From positions 18,712,501 to 18,776,500 of the forward strand of contig JAMPIT010000379.1 of the NCBI GenBank assembly GCA_026261815.1: a DNA stretch of 64,000 nucleotides, in the 5' to 3' direction. Numbering within the stretch: position 1 is the stretch's first letter; every line of letters begins with the position of its first letter. Below the pieces are notes generated by a model, which saw only the letters and a program-made list of their open reading frames with translations, had not been told where the DNA came from and made no database searches. The DNA comes from Monarcha castaneiventris obscurior. Lineage: Eukaryota > Chordata > Aves > Passeriformes > Monarchidae. Below are positions 59,570 through 64,000 of the stretch, in pieces. The position numbers were made by a program, and so were the translations under genes.

Positions 59570-61814
59570 TCTGCACAAGGCAAAGAAGGAGGTGTACAAA
59601 CTGATAGAATTCTTTCTCCTACAACTGATCACCATTACCCACAGGCTAATTGGCATTGTTCTTGGCATTTACAAAAAAATTATCATGCCAAACCCTTATA
59701 AGAACAAAAAGCAGACTTTGAGGTAGAGGAAATAATGAAGCTTTATAATTAAGCAAGTATGGACATCATTGGCTTCCCTGGGTTCAGGCGGGAGAGGAGA
59801 GTAGTTGGTGAAAGCACTAGAGCAATACCCAACACATGCATTTTTTTATTCCAGACCTATTTACCTCATCTACCTTCTTTAGTGACATCCAGTTTTCCCT
59901 TTACTATCAGTTGCAGCACTGTTTTTCCATAAAAGATACAGGCTATCCCCCTTGGCATAGAAAAGAACACTGAAAAGTAATGAAGGGAAAAAAGAGGGGT
60001 ATATTTAATAGGATTTTCTCTAATGAAAGAGCTTCTCTCAAACACCTGAGGTTTGCACATTTACAATTGCATTCAAGTATATTAAAGGAAAATAGCTATA
60101 AAGGTTTACCCCTTCTTTCACAGCTGACTTTAGCCATTTGAAAACAGATCACATACCACAACACACAATCACTTACATAGTTCTTGAACCCATCAGAAAA
60201 AGAAACCAGAGCTTCAGATCTTTAGATTTCAACAACACCAGACTTTCCTAGGCAAATGTACTTCAGTCCACACGATTGTGTCTGGAAAGATCGTCAGCAA
60301 TAACAATGGATACCTCTACCTTGCTCCCTTTCTAATACACTGAAAGGCCTATATCTCACAGAAGACCATTTGAGAAATCTGGACAGTAGAAATTCTACCA
60401 GAATTTCCGGGCTCCCCAGCTCAAAATTCCTGCTTTTCACTGCACTGTGTAAATGAAACAAAACCTTGGTGGAGTGGGCTGTTTGAACACACATGGAGGA
60501 GATGAAGACTAGTCCATCGTCACAACCTGGAGACTATTTATGTCACAGCATTGGGGGAAAAAGATCAGGAATGGTATGTGTATTGTATATTTTCACTGAA
60601 AAAAAGATAGAGCAATTTTTAAGTGCTTCAGTGCAATACATCAACAAAAATGTTCCTCCTACAGGTAGAGTATTGCAGGGATACAGGTTAAGTTTTAACC
60701 TGTGCTAGTCAGAACACATCAGTTATAAAAGCATTGCACAAAAGACTGAAATAACTTGAAAAAAAGACATAATAATCATTACATGGGGCAGCACTGTGAA
60801 GCCCATATTTCCAGAAAGAGAAAGCTATTTTCATTCCTTGAACAGAATAGAATGCAGAATGCAACAAAACAGAACAGCATAGTCAAAAGCTAAATGTGTG
60901 AGGGGAAAATAAGAAACTCTTCCATCTGAGCTACATCATCTAAGAATGGATATAATTTTCAGCACATGGACTACGTGACTCCTGTTTTTTCCTTTCTATT
61001 TTTGATACAATTCACTTCCAACTAATACCTGAGAATATTGTGGACAGCTGGAACTTGCATCCAAGGAAAGATTTTAGCTTTTGCACGTAGAAGTGATCTA
61101 TCTTCTTCTCTTGTGCTAATGTCACATCTTAGAAAAGAGAAAGGTCTGGATGGTACTGTCTTAGGTCCTTCTTTCACTACTAAAAATTATTTTGGTAGTC
61201 CATTACTGAAAGTAGCTACAAAATAATGTAGAGTGGACAGTCCAGGACTCAGTCAAGGTAGAATTGCAGTTACAGAGACATTAATGACATTATAAAATAT
61301 ACTGGTTCTCAGAGGGACACTGGGATCCATTGCTTATGCATGAAAATGCAGGACTTGTTCAATGGACAGTGAGATAAATTTGTGAAAGAGATACTGTTTT
61401 GGAGTGCAAAACAAAGCAGTGGTTTTGAATAGGAAACAGTGTGGGGACAAATGCAAAAGGAAAGAGGAGAATAAGTTCTAATTTTCTCCCTTATCCAAAT
61501 GTGTCTTTCAATCATCACTGAATAAATTTCCTTAAGTAAACTTGGAGGCATCAGCAGTTCACATAATTTATTAGTGACAGTTGTAAAATTTATCATCATA
61601 ACAATAGTGGGCTTTCTGGGAAAAATTACAGAAGTTTAGATATCTTGAGATTCCAGATAATTTTAAATGTACAATAACAAATATATCCAGAGGGATAAGG
61701 AAAGCAGTTACTCTTTTAAGCAGGAATAAATTTTCATCATGTAATGACTGTTTTTAACCTGATTTTTTTAACATGCTCTCTCACACTCTCTCTCAATGTT
61801 TTAAAGGGCTAGTT

Positions 61815-61857
61815 AAAAAAAAACAAAAACAAAAACAAAAAACCAAAAAAAAAAAAA
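61815..61857. repeat. (AAAAAC)n A-rich simple repeat
   Basis: About four AAAAAC-type units end in a 13-base A run (about 61845-61857), seen directly. Confidence 0.9.
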
Positions 61858-63025
61858 CCACAACTACCAAACAGTAAATTTGACGCACCATATGGCACTA
61901 TCAAGTCACAATTACATTTTTTTGCAGGTTTGGCTTAGGTGGTTTTTACTTCAAATAGAACATGCAAAGAGACTTTATAAACCAAAAAGAGTCATCAATT
62001 AAATGCATCACAGAAGGACTTTTGCTTTTGTTACAGAGTGAGAACATGCTAAATAATAGCATGAATGTATCTGTGCTCTAGACATCTCTACTTTAGAAAT
62101 AGATTTTATAACTACTGAGTGGCTGAACACAAAGTTTACTTTTCAGTATCAGAGGACCCCACAAACTCTCAAGGTAAAATATTTCTAGTGGATCAGCAAG
62201 TTACACAAGGTATTAACACAGAAAAATGTTTAAGATAGTATTGTAGAGGGCATAAAGAACAGTGGTATTTGTACGGCTTTGAGAAACATAAAGCAGCCAC
62301 CATTTTAGTCTAATCTTTTAGTGGCACTCTCGTCCAGGGTCTTTTTAAATGAAAACAAAAGAAGTTGAAATACACACAGACATTTCATCTACCAGTGAAC
62401 ATAAGACCCTTCTTACGTCGGCCACTGTTTTGAAGGAGAACCTGCAGGATTCCTTCACCTGATGTGAATTTACACTCCTGAGACACAAAATGACACCAGA
62501 CTCAAACCCAGCGGTAATAGTCTCACAACACCTATACTAGTTTCTTTATGAAAAAGCACTGCCCTCTGTGTAACTCAGAACATAAGGAATTTAGTATGTG
62601 GCAAAGGTCCCAGCTTTGAGAGGAGAAACACAGGACTCGTCAGCAGTGAATTAAGGCCAGGAAGCAGGCTACATGTCTGGCAGCACAGCTGACAGTGACA
62701 CAAACATATACATGAAGGATTTCTTCTTCAAAGTATATAATAGATTAGAAGCATGTAACATAAGCTCATGATGCTTAGTTATTGCAGGAAACTCCTTCAT
62801 TGATTGGTGACAGGAAACTAAAAAACAGGAAAGCAAAATGGCAATAGCTAGGTTTGGAAGTGGTGCTCACTTAGAAAGAGAGGGGAGCAGATTTTGCTCC
62901 TGCCATGTCCTTTTACTACCTGTAAAGCTCTCTGTAGAAGATCAGAGAGTCCAAAAGTGAAAAATATCAGCACAGAACAGCTATTCTCACAAACACAAGT
63001 GGAGAATTCTGTCCAGGTGGCTCCT

Positions 63026-63486
63026 TTAGGTCACTGGAGCAGGAGAAGGAGGAAGGGATGGATTTATTGAATTAAAAGTGAGAGAGATGATCTGTGAAAC
63101 ATCTTGACACTGGGAAAATGTACCTTGTCCTTGTAGAACAAGAAAGACATATTTACTCAGAAGTATATTTTTCTTCTCTGTGATATTTGGGGCATTTTGT
63201 ATCACTTCCCACTCTTCCTCCTCCACTTTTAAGGTACTTTCCCACAGTGAGTTGGAATGCTACTGTAGTATCCTCTGACCCTTCATAATTCACTTCATTT
63301 ATCACTTCAGAAAGGAGGGCCCTTGTGGAAGGAATTGATACATTTATACTCACAGGATTAAGCAAAGGCCTCAAGGTTTTGTTTATCAATTCAATCCAAT
63401 AGAAAAAAGTACTTTGGATATCATCATCCTGATGCCTTTCCTCTTTCAATAGCTCATTGAACAGCTTTCCATCAAGTACATTTCAT
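63026..63486 (-). pseudogene. Possible frameshifted protein relic, unrecognised
   Basis: On the minus strand a frame is open from just below 63486 to 63153 (about 110 codons). A second begins near 63230 and runs to 63026. They meet near 63230 at an LK codon pair: the first frame passes TVGKYLK, and the second continues VEEEEWEVIQ. Switching frame there gives one protein-like run of about 150 residues with ordinary composition (D, E, K, L, N and I spread evenly; few Cys or Trp). The upstream frame lacks an ATG at its first codons (a TTG at 63449). No family is recognised and no clear splice acceptor was found upstream. It could be an old gene or retrocopy fragment, an old element's coding piece, or chance. 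Confidence 0.22.
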
Positions 63487-64000
63487 AAGTTAGAACAGTT
63501 TTCTACAAATGTTTTAGTCTAGCTACTCAATGTGATTTTAAAATCATGGCTAGCAGCAATTGATTTGGTTCATAATCATGGTTCAATTCAGAAAGGTGAT
63601 TAGAAGCTGCATTAAACTCTGCAGTGGTGTGTAAATACCTACTTTCTTATCAGGTATTAGATGTATTTACTTTTCCCTATGTTTATTTTATATGCTACCT
63701 GGCCAGAGCCAAGGCTTCTGTTGAATCATTTTTCTTTGCCAGAAAGGACTTAAACATAATGCGTGACATAACCAAAAATAAATAATCTGAAATTAAATAT
63801 TTAGACAATCTTACTAAGGGCTGGATAGTGAATAACTGAGAACAGATTGCCTGAAGAAATTGAAGAGACTCCAGAACTGATTAGGAACAGATAGGCATCT
63901 CTCAATACTGGAACTATTGCTGCTGCTGTCCTGAATCCAGAGAATTGACATAATAACTTTCTCTTTCATACCTATCATCTTATTCCATAACTACCCACTG

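Larger units (their letters stand above)
57739..64000. other. Unique AT-rich non-coding DNA to the window end
   Basis: No recognised gene. It holds an AAAAAC-type simple repeat at 61815-61857, a candidate conserved stretch at 58860-58990 and two unrecognised open frames described separately (59141-59569 plus and 63026-63486 minus). TG/CA-alternating words occur at about 58362-58392. The last 500 bases show nothing recognisable. Confidence 0.5.

Noticed and set aside
1..64000. CRISPR array, prophage, plasmid, operon or other prokaryotic system
   Set aside because: No spaced identical repeats, no long dense open frames and no prokaryotic genes; CR1 elements and base composition show vertebrate nuclear DNA.
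1..64000. Endogenous retrovirus or other viral insertion
   Set aside because: I saw no paired long terminal repeats, primer-binding site or recognisable gag, pol or env coding; the reverse-transcriptase remnants are all CR1.

Overview
The window looks like about 64 kb of non-coding nuclear DNA from a sauropsid, most probably a bird. The direct evidence is the set of interspersed repeats. Four clear pieces of the CR1 non-LTR retrotransposon carry recognisable reverse-transcriptase coding and/or the CR1 3' end, and there are further short fragments. I saw no Alu-, B1- or L1-like sequence. The DNA is AT-rich (roughly 60-65% A+T by eye) and generally CpG-poor, as in an intergenic desert or a very long intron. 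CR1 takes up only a few kilobases, which suits a bird better than a turtle or crocodile, but no species can be named.

I found no convincing host protein-coding gene, no intact rRNA or tRNA gene, no CRISPR array and no prokaryotic or plasmid feature. The open frames are short and scattered on both strands, and nearly all are what AT-rich DNA gives by chance. The exceptions are CR1 reverse-transcriptase remnants near 15, 21 and 56.5 kb. A frame on the minus strand near 63.2 kb looks protein-like but is unrecognised and frameshifted, and unrecognised frames lie near 59.3 and 34.8 kb.

Layout: 0-14.8 kb is unique AT-rich DNA with simple repeats, two purine-rich tracts (2.45-2.80 and 13.75-14.06 kb) and two fossil short elements (5.45 and 10.32 kb). 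A degraded plus-strand CR1 spans 14.82-15.98 kb and a second spans 20.8-22.17 kb. From 22.2 to 29.9 kb there is unique DNA with a MIR-like fossil. From about 30 to 34.1 kb lies the most interesting non-repetitive block: a CpG-enriched stretch (31.1-32.0 kb) followed by a very AT-rich stretch containing a diverged ~190-200 bp tandem duplication (33.2-33.6 kb). Next come a CR1 3' end (34.86 kb), MIR-like fossils (37.3 and 38.9 kb), a CR1 3' end (39.04 kb), a tRNA-like relic (49.79 kb), an older CR1-like fragment (52.75 kb), and a repeat cluster at 55.96-57.74 kb containing the best-preserved CR1. The remainder, to 64 kb, is unique DNA.

No operon or pathway can be described. Function here, if any, is most likely regulatory, with 30-34 kb the best candidate. 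Names of ancient repeat families come from remembered consensus patterns and need a Dfam/RepeatMasker search to confirm.
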